Assembly (NCBI GenBank): GCA_900541345.1
Contig: UQJE01000064.1
Span: 1-14,170 of the forward strand
Length of the DNA: 14,170 nt
Source of the DNA: an uncultured Blautia sp.
GTDB taxonomy: Bacteria; Bacillota; Clostridia; Lachnospirales; Lachnospiraceae
Direction: 5' to 3'
The notes below the pieces were generated by a model that searched no databases, was not told the DNA's origin, and saw only the letters and a list, made by a program, of their open reading frames with translations. Both the position numbers and the translations under genes were made by a program. Below, in pieces: positions 1 to 8,152 of this stretch. The number at the start of each line of letters is the position of its first letter. The first letter of the stretch is position 1.

Positions 1-33
1 TATTGATGAATAGCTATTTGAACATGAAGTGGG

Positions 34-39
34 TATAAT
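34..39 (+). promoter_or_regulatory. Candidate -10 of the recombinase operon promoter
   Basis: A perfect TATAAT hexamer lies 36 bases before the chosen start of the first recombinase. The hexamers 16 to 18 bases upstream (around 10-17) do not resemble TTGACA. TTGAAC at 18-23 is only 10 bases away, too close to act as a -35 for this -10. A weak or activator-dependent promoter at the left end of the element is plausible, but this is inference from one hexamer. Confidence 0.35.
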
Positions 40-75
40 GTGTATAGCGTTAGAGATTTGGAAGGAGGTGCTGAA

Positions 76-1194
76 ATGGCAAAATATATAATGGATATGC
101 AAACTGATAAAAAGGAAGAATTCTATTTTATCCGAGAGAAAGAAAGCCATGATATTGTATATTTACCTTCCAAGTATTTAATGCATAAGAAACGGTCAAA
201 GTTATCACCGAATACCATACGAAGGAGTGCCTTCATATTATCTTATTATTTAAACTTTATGGATGAATTGGACTTGCATTTGGATGATATCTATCAGATG
301 AACTACATGGATCAGCATGAGCATTTTACAGATTTTCTGATCTGGTTACAAGCAGGTGAGCATAGCCGGGAAGATTATTCAAAACTTCCCAATAATGAAA
401 CTTGCAATGCATATTTAAAAGAGGTATTCCGGTTCTATACTTTTATGGAACAGGAAAACAAGCAGTCAGAAAGTCTGAAGGTGCTTTCAGATGCACAGAT
501 GATTGTACGCAATTCGATAGGTCTCAGAAGGGTGCTGAACCGAAAGAGTTTTCGGGGATATTTAAAAGAAAAAGGACATCAAGGAAAAACCATTGAGCAG
601 GACAAGATTGTAGGTTTATTGCAGGAATGTGCAAACAGCCGCGATCAGGTTCTGCTTTTATTATTAGCAGAAACAGGCTTTCGAATAGGGGAACTCTTAG
701 GTGTCCGGTATGCAGAAGATATAGATTATGAGAAACATATCATTTATGTCAACTTCCGAGAAGATAATGAAAATAGGGCAAGGGCGAAAAATGCAGAATT
801 CCGAAGGGCAAAAATCAGTGATGCAACTTTTGATATTTTAATGTTTTATATAGAAGATTATAAAGAATTGATCTTCGGACAGGAATATCTATTTATCAAT
901 GTCTCAGGTGATTATGTCGGACAACCCTTTAAAGGAAGCGGAGTATATGCAATGCTACGCAGACTGGAAAGAAAAACAGGGATCAAAGCATCTCCCCATA
1001 TGCTTCGCCACTATTTTGCAAATGCAAGACGAAAAGATGGCTGGAAATTAGAAATGATCAGTCAGGCACTCGGACATCGGAATATCGAAACGACCATGAA
1101 ATATCTGAACATAACAGAGGATGAACTAATAGAAGTCAGTGATGCATTTTACAATAAGCATCAGGCAATGTATGGTGTTCAGAATTTGTTATAA
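76..1194 (+). CDS. tnpA: Tyrosine recombinase, first of a trio (Tn554 TnpA-like)
   Basis: Site-specific DNA recombinase of the tyrosine (phage integrase) family, 372 aa, expected to cut and rejoin the element's ends together with the two recombinases that follow. An ATG at 40 is in frame, but the ATG at 76 has a strong AGGAGGT site (63-69) at good spacing and is preferred. An N-terminal core-binding, SAM-like region (about residues 40-160) precedes the catalytic domain. All main catalytic positions are visible: Arg203 (ETGFRIGEL), His308 and Arg311 (PHMLRHY), His334 (LGHRN) and nucleophile Tyr343 (MKYLN). Size and first position match TnpA of Tn554 (about 360 aa). The next gene starts 18 bases after the stop, so the two are almost certainly cotranscribed. 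Family is certain; the element name is by analogy. Confidence 0.93.
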   Translation: MAKYIMDMQTDKKEEFYFIREKESHDIVYLPSKYLMHKKRSKLSPNTIRRSAFILSYYLNFMDELDLHLDDIYQMNYMDQHEHFTDFLIWLQAGEHSREDYSKLPNNETCNAYLKEVFRFYTFMEQENKQSESLKVLSDAQMIVRNSIGLRRVLNRKSFRGYLKEKGHQGKTIEQDKIVGLLQECANSRDQVLLLLLAETGFRIGELLGVRYAEDIDYEKHIIYVNFREDNENRARAKNAEFRRAKISDATFDILMFYIEDYKELIFGQEYLFINVSGDYVGQPFKGSGVYAMLRRLERKTGIKASPHMLRHYFANARRKDGWKLEMISQALGHRNIETTMKYLNITEDELIEVSDAFYNKHQAMYGVQNLL

Positions 1195-1212
1195 AAAAGA
1201 GGAGGCGATCAA

Positions 1213-3189
1213 GTGTCTGCAATTCGATTGCTGCAAGCGGAACACCAAGAAGAGATACAGCATCTTCACAGGCAGCTTATGTCAGGCGGAATACTGCAGA
1301 GAGAACTATGGGAAGAAGCAGAGAAATTCCTTATCCGAAGAAAAATTTATGATGTGATTTTAGCAGAAGAACAAGATTTGCGGGAATACAAAAAAAGTTT
1401 GTCGGATAGCGGGAATTATACGAAAAAGCAGGTGAAAGAGCAGTCATCCGCATTGCGGAAGATACAGAAGTATTGGATAGAAACAGAATATGGACCGCTG
1501 CTCTCAGAAATCCGAGAATGCCAAGTGTCAGATGAAGCATTGAAGGGAAATATCAAACGGTTTCTAATCCGGCAAGGCATACATCATATCAGGGAGATTG
1601 ATTATACGGTACGGAGCAGATATGAAGCAGAGCTGCAAAAGATGTGGGACGAACCGAGTGTGATGAAATATCTAAAGGTATTCGATCATATCAAGCAGTA
1701 CAGTATCCAAAAAGAAATAGAAAGTCTGCCGGGAAGAATCGAACACCGAAGAAAATATCAAGCACAGATTGTATTCCTGCCATACTTACCAGATTTGGAA
1801 TTGGTTAAGGATTTTGAATATGTCCGAGATAAACAGGAACTGGTATGGGATTTTGCAAGAAAAGCATCTGAAAAATTAAAAAGGCAGATTTTCCTACTGC
1901 TAAATTATATCCTGGACAATTTATATCGAGACGATTCAAAAGAGAGAAGAGTTCGTTATTTACTGCCACTGCACTGGTTATATGATTTTTGTGTGGAGGA
2001 AGAGATTGATGATCTGGAAGGCTTGGAATTAGAACAGATTCAGCGATTTGAGAAAATCGTGGAACAGAAGGTAGTCAATGTGAAAAACTCCATGCAGATT
2101 ATTGACAATAGTCGGAAAATCTTATTTTTAACAGCACCAGAAATTCATTGGCATGCCAATGTGTGGTATATGGAACGCTTTCACCTGTCAGAAGATCGGC
2201 TTAACCCAAGCAATCCAGTACAGCGATTGAGTTTTATAGAAGTGACTAACAAAAAGAATCGAGAATTGTTACAGGAATATGCCAAATATCATGTTGGAAT
2301 TGGTGGACTGACGATAGCAAATATCCGAGGACAACTATATGAGGTAAAAAGACTTCTGGAATATTTTAAGGAAGAAGAATCCATTTGTCAGGTAGATGAA
2401 AATCAATTGGATGACTATTTTAGGAAACTGGAAGAAAAGGATACCAAAGATGATACATTCAATAAAAGAATTGTGCATTATATAAAATTTTATCAGTTTT
2501 TAAATGTACGAGGATATATGAAGGAGATACCTTTTAAACCGGAGTATTATCTGAAAAAGACATATCCAGAGCATCATGACAGAACGGTGGAAGAAAAAGT
2601 TTATATGGAAATCCTGCATAAGCTGTATGCATTTCCGTTAGTTCCAAGATTGATATTTTTACATTTGTGGTGTACTGGATTGAGAATCAGCGAAGTTTGT
2701 ACGTTAAAAGGGGATGCATATTACTGGGATGGAGAAGATGCATGGCTAAAAGTTTATCAGATCAAGATGAAGGCAGATAAAATGATACCAATACCGCTTG
2801 TGATGTATAGAATCATGCGTAAGTATATTGAGCGTGAACACATTCGTCCGAAAGATTATATCTTTAAAGGGAAGGATGGTGGAGCGTACCGGGGAACAAC
2901 ATTCCGACAGGAGTTTCAGCAATACTGTGATAAGAATGGAATTGCAGATGGCAGTTATATCTTCAAAACCCATGACTATAGACATACGCTGGCTACTCAA
3001 TTTTATGATGAGGATGTTTCTATACAGACAATCCGAGATTATTTAGGACATTTTTCAGAAGAGATGACAAAACAGTATGTGGACTTCATGCCAAAGAGAA
3101 TTGAAAAAGCAAGTGATACATACTTTAAGAAACCGGAAAATGATTTAGCTTCTACCATTAAAGTTAAGAAGCGTGGTGACAGAAAATGA
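1213..3189 (+). CDS. tnpB: Large tyrosine recombinase, second of the trio (Tn554 TnpB-like)
   Basis: Tyrosine recombinase of 658 aa. It starts with GTG at 1213, preceded by an AGAGGAGG site (1198-1205). The long N-terminal half (about residues 1-440) is charged and helical with no motif I recognise. The C-terminal catalytic domain holds Arg491 (CTGLRISEV), His587 and Arg590 (THDYRHT), His613 (LGHFS) and Tyr622 (KQYVD), so it looks active. The length is close to Tn554 TnpB (about 630 aa), which has the same long N-terminal extension. Its stop overlaps the next start in an ATGA arrangement (3186-3189), which indicates translational coupling and a fixed ratio of the two recombinases. Its specific share of the reaction cannot be read from the sequence. 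Confidence 0.92.
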   Translation: MSAIRLLQAEHQEEIQHLHRQLMSGGILQRELWEEAEKFLIRRKIYDVILAEEQDLREYKKSLSDSGNYTKKQVKEQSSALRKIQKYWIETEYGPLLSEIRECQVSDEALKGNIKRFLIRQGIHHIREIDYTVRSRYEAELQKMWDEPSVMKYLKVFDHIKQYSIQKEIESLPGRIEHRRKYQAQIVFLPYLPDLELVKDFEYVRDKQELVWDFARKASEKLKRQIFLLLNYILDNLYRDDSKERRVRYLLPLHWLYDFCVEEEIDDLEGLELEQIQRFEKIVEQKVVNVKNSMQIIDNSRKILFLTAPEIHWHANVWYMERFHLSEDRLNPSNPVQRLSFIEVTNKKNRELLQEYAKYHVGIGGLTIANIRGQLYEVKRLLEYFKEEESICQVDENQLDDYFRKLEEKDTKDDTFNKRIVHYIKFYQFLNVRGYMKEIPFKPEYYLKKTYPEHHDRTVEEKVYMEILHKLYAFPLVPRLIFLHLWCTGLRISEVCTLKGDAYYWDGEDAWLKVYQIKMKADKMIPIPLVMYRIMRKYIEREHIRPKDYIFKGKDGGAYRGTTFRQEFQQYCDKNGIADGSYIFKTHDYRHTLATQFYDEDVSIQTIRDYLGHFSEEMTKQYVDFMPKRIEKASDTYFKKPENDLASTIKVKKRGDRK

Positions 3190-4679
3190 AAAAAAGAATT
3201 TACATATATGAGATGGATTGCTATAAGACAGCATCCGAAGATCAACTGCAGAGAATGCGGATCAGTCCGGTACGGTATTTTAATCTGGAAGGGTTACCAT
3301 CCGAAGAAATAACCGAAAAGTTGGAAAAATTTATATGGGAAAGAGGAAAAATGCTCGCCCCGTCTAGCATGGCAAGTGAAGTGACCTATTATAATAATAT
3401 TCGAGAATTTCTGATTGATCGGAAAATACAAAGCCTAGATTCCAGAGAAGAAGAAAAAATCATCCTTATGCTAAAAGGTTGGATGTTGGAACGAGGATAT
3501 GCTTTATCAAGCAAAAAATACCGGCCAGCATATGACAAGGTAGGGATTGAAAGTCCTGGCATTGTGAGGCATATGAAAAAAATCTTGAAGTTTCTAGAAG
3601 AAGAGGATGACAGGGACGAACAAGAAAAAGACATCTGGACTCTTAAAAATTTCGATTTTCCTATTCAAGGAAATCCAATTTTGAATACAGAAACGATTAA
3701 CTTTACTAAAATTGTACAGCCAGATATCCGAGAAGAAGTAAAAAAAGTAATTTTTATGCATTTGAAATATTCTCCTTTAGGAACGATTCATAGTGAAATG
3801 ACTGCAGTAAAAAGGTTCGCAAAATTTCTTAAAAGAAAATATTTGGACATTCAATCGCTGCAGGAGCTGGAACGGATGCATATAGAAGAATATTTGATAT
3901 ATCTTCAAACGGAAGCACATGACCGGAAAAATTACAGATCTGACTTGTATGCACTACGAAGGGTAATAGAAGATGTTGGGAATTTATATGAACGACAGCA
4001 CATGAGCGAATTATTTCTGAGTAATGACTTTCCAAGTACACCAAGGCATGTATTCAAATTTTACTCAGATGCAGAAATTAAAAGATTAAACGAACACATT
4101 TTCAAAATGGATGAGCAGATATGCAGAGCATTGATTATCCATCAATTACTGGGAACGAGGATTTCAGATACGCTGACCTTAAAGACAGACTGCCTAAGCA
4201 TGCGGAACAATCGATATTTTATAAGGATTGACCAGGTGAAGTCAGTTACCTATGAAAAATCTATCAGTGAAGAAGTGGCACAACTGATTATGAAAGCAAT
4301 TGACTATACAAAAGAGCGGTATGGGGAAACAACCTACATTTTTGTAAAGAAAGATGATCCAACAAGACCTTATCAATATAGCATGATTCAAAATCAGATT
4401 ATGACAATGATTCGTCAAAAAGATATCCGGGATGATAATGGAGAACTTCTGAAGTTTGGAACGCATATTTTCCGACATTGCTATGGAAAGAAATTGACAG
4501 AAATGCACGTGAATGACTGGATGATAGCCAAGTTACTAGGACATACCTCCATATATTCGGTACATCATTATCGAAAAATTGGAAACAAACTGATGGCAGA
4601 TGAAACGAGAACTGCAAGAGAAAAAATGGATATGCTCCTATTAGATATCATAGAAGGATGGGATGATTATGAAATATGA
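3186..4679 (+). CDS. Tyrosine recombinase, third of the trio
   Basis: Third tyrosine recombinase, 497 aa, starting at the ATG of an ATGA overlap with the upstream gene. It has only a weak ribosome site of its own, so coupled translation is likely. Catalytic residues are Arg325 (LGTRISDT), His427 and Arg430 (THIFRHC), His453 (LGHTS) and Tyr462 (HHYRK). The N-terminal 300 residues include a probable core-binding region (about 190-290, ending shortly before the conserved Arg). Tn554 itself has two tyrosine recombinases plus TnpC. A third one makes this module resemble the 'recombinase in trio' (RIT) arrangement, combined here with TnpC-like proteins. No catalytic residue is missing, so the module may be mobile. 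Confidence 0.92.
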   Translation: MKKRIYIYEMDCYKTASEDQLQRMRISPVRYFNLEGLPSEEITEKLEKFIWERGKMLAPSSMASEVTYYNNIREFLIDRKIQSLDSREEEKIILMLKGWMLERGYALSSKKYRPAYDKVGIESPGIVRHMKKILKFLEEEDDRDEQEKDIWTLKNFDFPIQGNPILNTETINFTKIVQPDIREEVKKVIFMHLKYSPLGTIHSEMTAVKRFAKFLKRKYLDIQSLQELERMHIEEYLIYLQTEAHDRKNYRSDLYALRRVIEDVGNLYERQHMSELFLSNDFPSTPRHVFKFYSDAEIKRLNEHIFKMDEQICRALIIHQLLGTRISDTLTLKTDCLSMRNNRYFIRIDQVKSVTYEKSISEEVAQLIMKAIDYTKERYGETTYIFVKKDDPTRPYQYSMIQNQIMTMIRQKDIRDDNGELLKFGTHIFRHCYGKKLTEMHVNDWMIAKLLGHTSIYSVHHYRKIGNKLMADETRTAREKMDMLLLDIIEGWDDYEI

Positions 4680-5091
4680 CAAAATGGTAGAGATTACACA
4701 AGCTGAGAGTCAAAGGAAGATGGAAATTGCGAGGAAGGCTATCGAAGAGATGTTAAGTAATATGGAGCGTGTGACTGTCGCAGGATTAGTTCGTAAAACA
4801 GGTTTATCAAGAGGATTTTTTTATAAGAACCCACTGATTAGAGAAGAACTAGATAACGCAATAAAAAATCAAGGTGCTTGCTATAATCCGAGACAAGTGA
4901 TTATTGATAAAGCTATGAATAATACGCTTATGATTTTGAAAAGTGAAATTCGAAAAGTAAAGGCGCAGAATGAAGAATTACAGCTGAAAAATGAAGAATT
5001 ATGTGAGCAAAATAAGTGCTTAAACAAGGAAGTAGAAAATCTGAAAAAGCAACTGGGAAGAAAAGAAATTGGATTATTAAAGAAACTGTAA
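4669..5091 (+). CDS. Small TnpC-like (DUF6262-type) recombination accessory protein 1
   Basis: A 140-aa basic protein. An in-frame ATG at 4663 is possible, but 4669 is chosen because it begins MKYDK, the same start as the paralogue downstream. The start overlaps the end of the third recombinase by 11 bases. The N-terminal half contains a helix-turn-helix-like stretch with RKTGLSRGFFYKN (about residues 43-55), a pattern typical of TetR-like or DUF6262 small proteins. The C-terminal part (about 85-135) is a coiled coil rich in KNEEL- and QNK-type heptads. In Tn554 the small TnpC accessory protein influences transposition frequency and orientation. A similar DNA-binding helper role here is inferred from position, size and architecture. 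Confidence 0.8.
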   Translation: MKYDKMVEITQAESQRKMEIARKAIEEMLSNMERVTVAGLVRKTGLSRGFFYKNPLIREELDNAIKNQGACYNPRQVIIDKAMNNTLMILKSEIRKVKAQNEELQLKNEELCEQNKCLNKEVENLKKQLGRKEIGLLKKL

Positions 5092-5118
5092 CGGCTATGA
5101 GAGAAAGGATGAAATCTA

Positions 5119-5490
5119 ATGAAATATGATAAAATAGTAGCCATAAATAAAGAAAAGAGCAAGAAAAAAGCAAACATAGCAATTACTCAAATTCAAAAGA
5201 TGCTTGAAAATCAAGAGAGGATAACCGTGGAAGTGCTCAGAAAACGTACTGGTTTTTCAAAATCTTTCTTTTATAGAAATCAAGAAGTGTGGAGAGTATT
5301 GGAGAATGCTAGAAGCAAACAGCAGATGCCATGTAATAGCATGGAAGTGATAAGAGCGATTGAAGCCGAAGATGAGATAATAAATTTAAGAATTCAAATT
5401 ACAAAATTAAAGAGTGAAAAACAGAAGTTGTTGGAAGAAAATGAGAGACTTAGGAAGAAACTGAGAGAGTTAAGCCAAATGAGTAATTAG
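5119..5490 (+). CDS. Small TnpC-like (DUF6262-type) recombination accessory protein 2
   Basis: A 123-aa paralogue of the preceding protein, 27 bases downstream, with an AGAAAGGAT ribosome site. The shared start MKYDK, the shared helix-turn-helix-like segment (KRTGFSKSFFYRN, compare RKTGLSRGFFYKN) and a C-terminal coiled coil (about residues 80-118) show an old tandem duplication, since the remaining sequence has diverged strongly. It is the last gene of the recombination operon and is followed by a hairpin terminator. The two copies may form heterodimers or bind different ends of the element; that is inference. Confidence 0.8.
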   Translation: MKYDKIVAINKEKSKKKANIAITQIQKMLENQERITVEVLRKRTGFSKSFFYRNQEVWRVLENARSKQQMPCNSMEVIRAIEAEDEIINLRIQITKLKSEKQKLLEENERLRKKLRELSQMSN

Positions 5491-5538
5491 TAATTAGAAA
5501 TCTATAATATAAGAAAATTAAAGAAGAAAATAATCAAG

Positions 5539-5570
5539 GCAGTGGGCTACAATTTGAGTCTACTGCTTTT
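5539..5570 (+). terminator. Terminator of the recombinase operon
   Basis: A 10-bp stem pairs GCAGTGGGCT (5539-5548) with AGTCTACTGC (5557-5566), counting two G-U wobbles, around an 8-base loop. It is followed directly by TTTT. It lies 49 bases after the last recombination gene, before the pilus genes, and should insulate the pilus genes from transcription started in the element. Confidence 0.7.
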
Positions 5571-5581
5571 GTATATATAAA
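5554..5581 (+). promoter_or_regulatory. Possible outward promoter at the right side of the element
   Basis: TTGAGT (5554-5559) and TATAAA (5576-5581) are separated by 16 bases. They point towards the pilin gene, whose ATG is at 5603. The -35 overlaps the right arm of the terminator hairpin. If real, it would drive the pilus genes cut off from their original promoter. It is based on hexamer similarity only in an AT-rich stretch. Confidence 0.3.
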
Positions 5582-5602
5582 TAAGCTGAAGAAGTACGAT
5601 AA

Positions 5603-5788
5603 ATGCACAGAAGAAACAGTTTACACAGAGTGCGTATGAGGAAGAAAAGGCGTGTGCTAAGGGGTATCAGCCTAGGGGCTAAATTTATGGTTGTTCTGAT
5701 TGGTCTTGTTATTATTTTTAAAGATCAGCTCACAAAGCTTGTAAAGAGCATTCTTGCAAAAATCGCAAAACAGAGTAACTCTATATGA
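5603..5788 (+). CDS. flp: Flp1-like type IVb pilin with abnormal N-terminus (possibly a broken gene)
   Basis: A 61-aa protein whose C-terminal half (VVLIGLVIIFKDQLTKLV onward, then QSNSI) matches the conserved tail of clostridial Flp1 type IVb pilins, the main subunits of Tad pili. The N-terminal part is wrong for this family. A pilin should have a Gly at the processing site, a Glu at position +5 of the mature chain and about 20 hydrophobic residues. Here RGISLGAKFM leads into only 12 hydrophobic residues and no Glu is present. No other frame restores the motif. The gene therefore looks internally damaged or was joined to foreign sequence near 5690 by the adjacent element. A basic leader (RKKRR) remains. 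No clear ribosome site precedes the ATG. Pilin origin is well supported; function is doubtful. Confidence 0.65.
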   Translation: MHRRNSLHRVRMRKKRRVLRGISLGAKFMVVLIGLVIIFKDQLTKLVKSILAKIAKQSNSI

Positions 5789-5846
5789 TGATATCAGGTA
5801 TCTATTGACACAATATTTTTTCAACGACAGAAGGGGGTGTACATCT

Positions 5847-7316
5847 ATGGTAAAAAGAGGAAGTATTACTGTTTTTCTCGCATTAATTTTAAGTCTTGTG
5901 ACAGCTCTTGTATGTACAGGAATTGAATCAGTGAGAATGGCAGCTGCAAGAACTCAGATTTTAAATGGAGCAGATATAGGGCTGTATTCTCTTTTTGGTC
6001 AATTTGACAGAGAGATGCTAAAAGATTACGATCTGTTTCTTCTGGACGGTTCTGGTGGAGACGGAAGTCTTGATCTGGCTTCTGTCTACGATAATTTTTC
6101 TTCTTATATGAAACCTGTTTTAAAACAAAACAGTCAGAAGCTTTCTGTTGTACAGGGTGGTTTTTCTGCATATCGTCTGATTACGGACGAGGGAGGAGAG
6201 CCCTTTTATAATCAGGTTGTGCAGTATATGAAGGAAACTCTTGGAAGCCAGGGTGTAAGCCTTCTTCTTGATAAAATGAAGGACAGGAAGGAAAAGACGG
6301 ATAAGGCGGAAGAGGCAGGACATCAGGCAGAAAGTGGAGATATTATTGAAGATTATGATACGGAGATGGAAGAGACGAATAAAAAGAATGAGGAGGCTCT
6401 TTTAGAAGCGGAAAAAAATCAGGAGGGAGGAGAATTGGAAGACAATGTGACGGCTCCACCGGCGCAAAAAGTAGTAAATCCTATTTCTATTATACGAAGA
6501 ATTCGGAAAATGGGCATTTTGGAGCTTGTGATTCCGGGAAATAAAGGAGTATCCGACGGTCAGATACCGGCAGGAAGTCTTCTTTCCAGAAGGGAAAAAC
6601 AAAAGGGAATGCCCATGTATGAGGCGGAGAAAACAGATGCCTCCTATACGTCTCAGATTCTTTTTCAGCAGTATCTTATGGAGAAGTTTGGAAATTACAG
6701 TTCGCCCGGACAGGGCAGACTGAAGTATCAGACAGAATATATTCTGGGAGGAAAGACAGAAGATATTGAGAATTTAAAATTTGTGGCAGGACGTCTTCTG
6801 CTTATAAGGGAAGGAGTAAATATGGTTCATCTTGTATCAGACGGTACAAAAAGAGCTCAGGCGTCAAGTCTTGCGGCAGCGATTGCTTCTGCCTTTCTCA
6901 TTCCGCCGGCAACGGGGGTGATAGAAGCGGCGCTTCTTCTTTGTTGGGCATTCGGAGAGAGTATTCTTGATGTGCGGGAGCTGTTTGACGGAGGAAAAGT
7001 TCCCCTTATAAAAAGCGCGGCAGACTGGCAGCTTTCTCTTGAAAATCTCCCGGAGCTTTTAAACGGTCTGGATTCTGTCAGGAGAGGAAGCGAGGACGGT
7101 ATGAATTACGAGGATTATCTGCAGGTTCTTCTTCTTAGGGTTTCCAGAGAAGAAAAAATTAAAAGGGCAATGGATATGATCGAGTTGTGCGTGCGGGAGA
7201 AGGGAAGAAAAACTTTCCGTATGGATTCCTGCATTGTAGCGGCAGAAGTTTCTGTAGACGTAAAGGCGAATAAAAGAAAAGTTTTTAATGTGACAAGAGC
7301 GTATGGTTATTACTGA
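5847..7316 (+). CDS. DUF5702-like Tad pilus-associated (TadG-type) protein
   Basis: A 489-aa membrane-anchored protein of the Tad pilus locus. The frame stays open further upstream, but the ATG at 5847 has a clear AAGGGGGTG site (5831-5839) and opens with the typical short basic head plus hydrophobic segment (MVKRGSITVFLALILSLV). One membrane span covers residues 7-27, similar to the N-terminus of TadE/TadG proteins. Most of the chain should lie outside the membrane, with a charged, low-complexity stretch at about 150-200 rich in Glu and Lys. A second hydrophobic region is at about 338-372 (Ala-rich, then ALLLCWAFG). I recognise the protein as the DUF5702 type that sits between Flp1 and TadE genes in Lachnospiraceae. 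Its role is presumed to be pilus assembly or anchoring; no catalytic motif is seen. Confidence 0.78.
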   Translation: MVKRGSITVFLALILSLVTALVCTGIESVRMAAARTQILNGADIGLYSLFGQFDREMLKDYDLFLLDGSGGDGSLDLASVYDNFSSYMKPVLKQNSQKLSVVQGGFSAYRLITDEGGEPFYNQVVQYMKETLGSQGVSLLLDKMKDRKEKTDKAEEAGHQAESGDIIEDYDTEMEETNKKNEEALLEAEKNQEGGELEDNVTAPPAQKVVNPISIIRRIRKMGILELVIPGNKGVSDGQIPAGSLLSRREKQKGMPMYEAEKTDASYTSQILFQQYLMEKFGNYSSPGQGRLKYQTEYILGGKTEDIENLKFVAGRLLLIREGVNMVHLVSDGTKRAQASSLAAAIASAFLIPPATGVIEAALLLCWAFGESILDVRELFDGGKVPLIKSAADWQLSLENLPELLNGLDSVRRGSEDGMNYEDYLQVLLLRVSREEKIKRAMDMIELCVREKGRKTFRMDSCIVAAEVSVDVKANKRKVFNVTRAYGYY

Positions 7317-7336
7317 CAGAAAAGAGGTGCAGAAAG

Positions 7337-8152
7337 ATGCTTTTTCAGAAAGCAAAAAACAGACAGAGAAACAAAGTTTATAAAGATGAAAGAATATTGA
7401 AAAATAAAAAAGAAAGGATGCGCTCTCTAAGGAGAAAAATGTCTCTGTTTTTCCCGACAAACAGAGACAGACTTTCTGGAAAAGTGTCTTTCTGTACCTT
7501 TTTGAATAAAATAAGGTCAGCCAGTATGGCAGTAGAAACAGCGTTTGTTCTTCCTCTGTTTTTTCTGGGAGTGGTTACTATGATTTCCTTTATGGACATT
7601 TATAAGATTCAGACGGAACATCTTACAAAGCTATGTCAAGGTGCAAAGGAGGCAGGAATGTACGCATATCTTCCGGATGTAGGAGGACCGGAGGAAATTA
7701 CACTGCCGGATATATATGCTTACGAGCCGATAGGAGGGTTGGTTCCGCTTCCGAAGGTGTGGATTCACAATCGGGTTCGTGTACATGCATGGACAGGAAA
7801 GGAAGACAATGGAGAAACAGGAGAAGGAGGAACGCAGCAGACACCGGAAAAAATGGTTTATGTAACAGAAACAGGAAGCGTGTATCACAGAAGTTTAAGC
7901 TGCAGCTATATCAACTTATCTGTTGAACAGATTTCCGGTTCATCTGTACAGAGCAGGAGAAATCAGTACGGAGAAAAATATGAGGCATGTGAAATCTGCA
8001 GCAGAAATCAAAATCCTGCAGGAACCGTGTTTATCACAGGGAAAAGTAACAGGTATCATAATCTTGGTTCTTGCAGCGGTCTGAAACGGACCGTAAGAAT
8101 TGTAAAAGAATCAGAAGCAAAAGGAATGGGAGCGTGTGGAAGATGTGGTTAG
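7337..8152 (+). CDS. tadE: TadE-like pilus protein with duplicated C-terminal His/Cys module
   Basis: A 271-aa TadE-like pseudopilin, 20 bases after the previous gene, with a GAGGTG ribosome site. A long basic head (about 60 residues) precedes the pseudopilin segment ASMAVETAFVLPLFFLG, with the conserved Glu67 and a single membrane span. The C-terminus carries two similar modules, each His-x4-Cys followed by a Cys-x2-Cys pair: His184, Cys189, Cys218, Cys221, then His241, Cys246, Cys267, Cys270. Both begin with a YH...C pattern and probably each bind one metal ion, most likely zinc. This tail is not part of the basic TadE domain. The gene overlaps the next one by 10 bases. TadE proteins are minor pilins needed for Tad pilus assembly; the role of the metal module is unknown. 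Confidence 0.82.
   Translation: MLFQKAKNRQRNKVYKDERILKNKKERMRSLRRKMSLFFPTNRDRLSGKVSFCTFLNKIRSASMAVETAFVLPLFFLGVVTMISFMDIYKIQTEHLTKLCQGAKEAGMYAYLPDVGGPEEITLPDIYAYEPIGGLVPLPKVWIHNRVRVHAWTGKEDNGETGEGGTQQTPEKMVYVTETGSVYHRSLSCSYINLSVEQISGSSVQSRRNQYGEKYEACEICSRNQNPAGTVFITGKSNRYHNLGSCSGLKRTVRIVKESEAKGMGACGRCG

Noticed and set aside
18..39. TTGAAC and TATAAT at the window start as a standard promoter
   Set aside because: Only 10 bases separate them; the -10 alone is kept as a weak candidate.
402..596. Open frames inside the recombinase genes (402-596, 1139-1357, 2828-3046)
   Set aside because: Alternate-frame shadows of recombinases with complete catalytic motifs; no independent ribosome sites.
4881..5182. 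Antisense open frames opposite the small TnpC-like genes
   Set aside because: They are the complement of Lys/Glu-rich coiled-coil codons, giving Phe/Leu/Ser-rich nonsense; no start signals.
5805..5827. TTGACA at 5805-5810 as a promoter for the DUF5702-like gene
   Set aside because: At 17 bases spacing the hexamer is CAGAAG, which is not a -10, and no better one is at 16 or 18.
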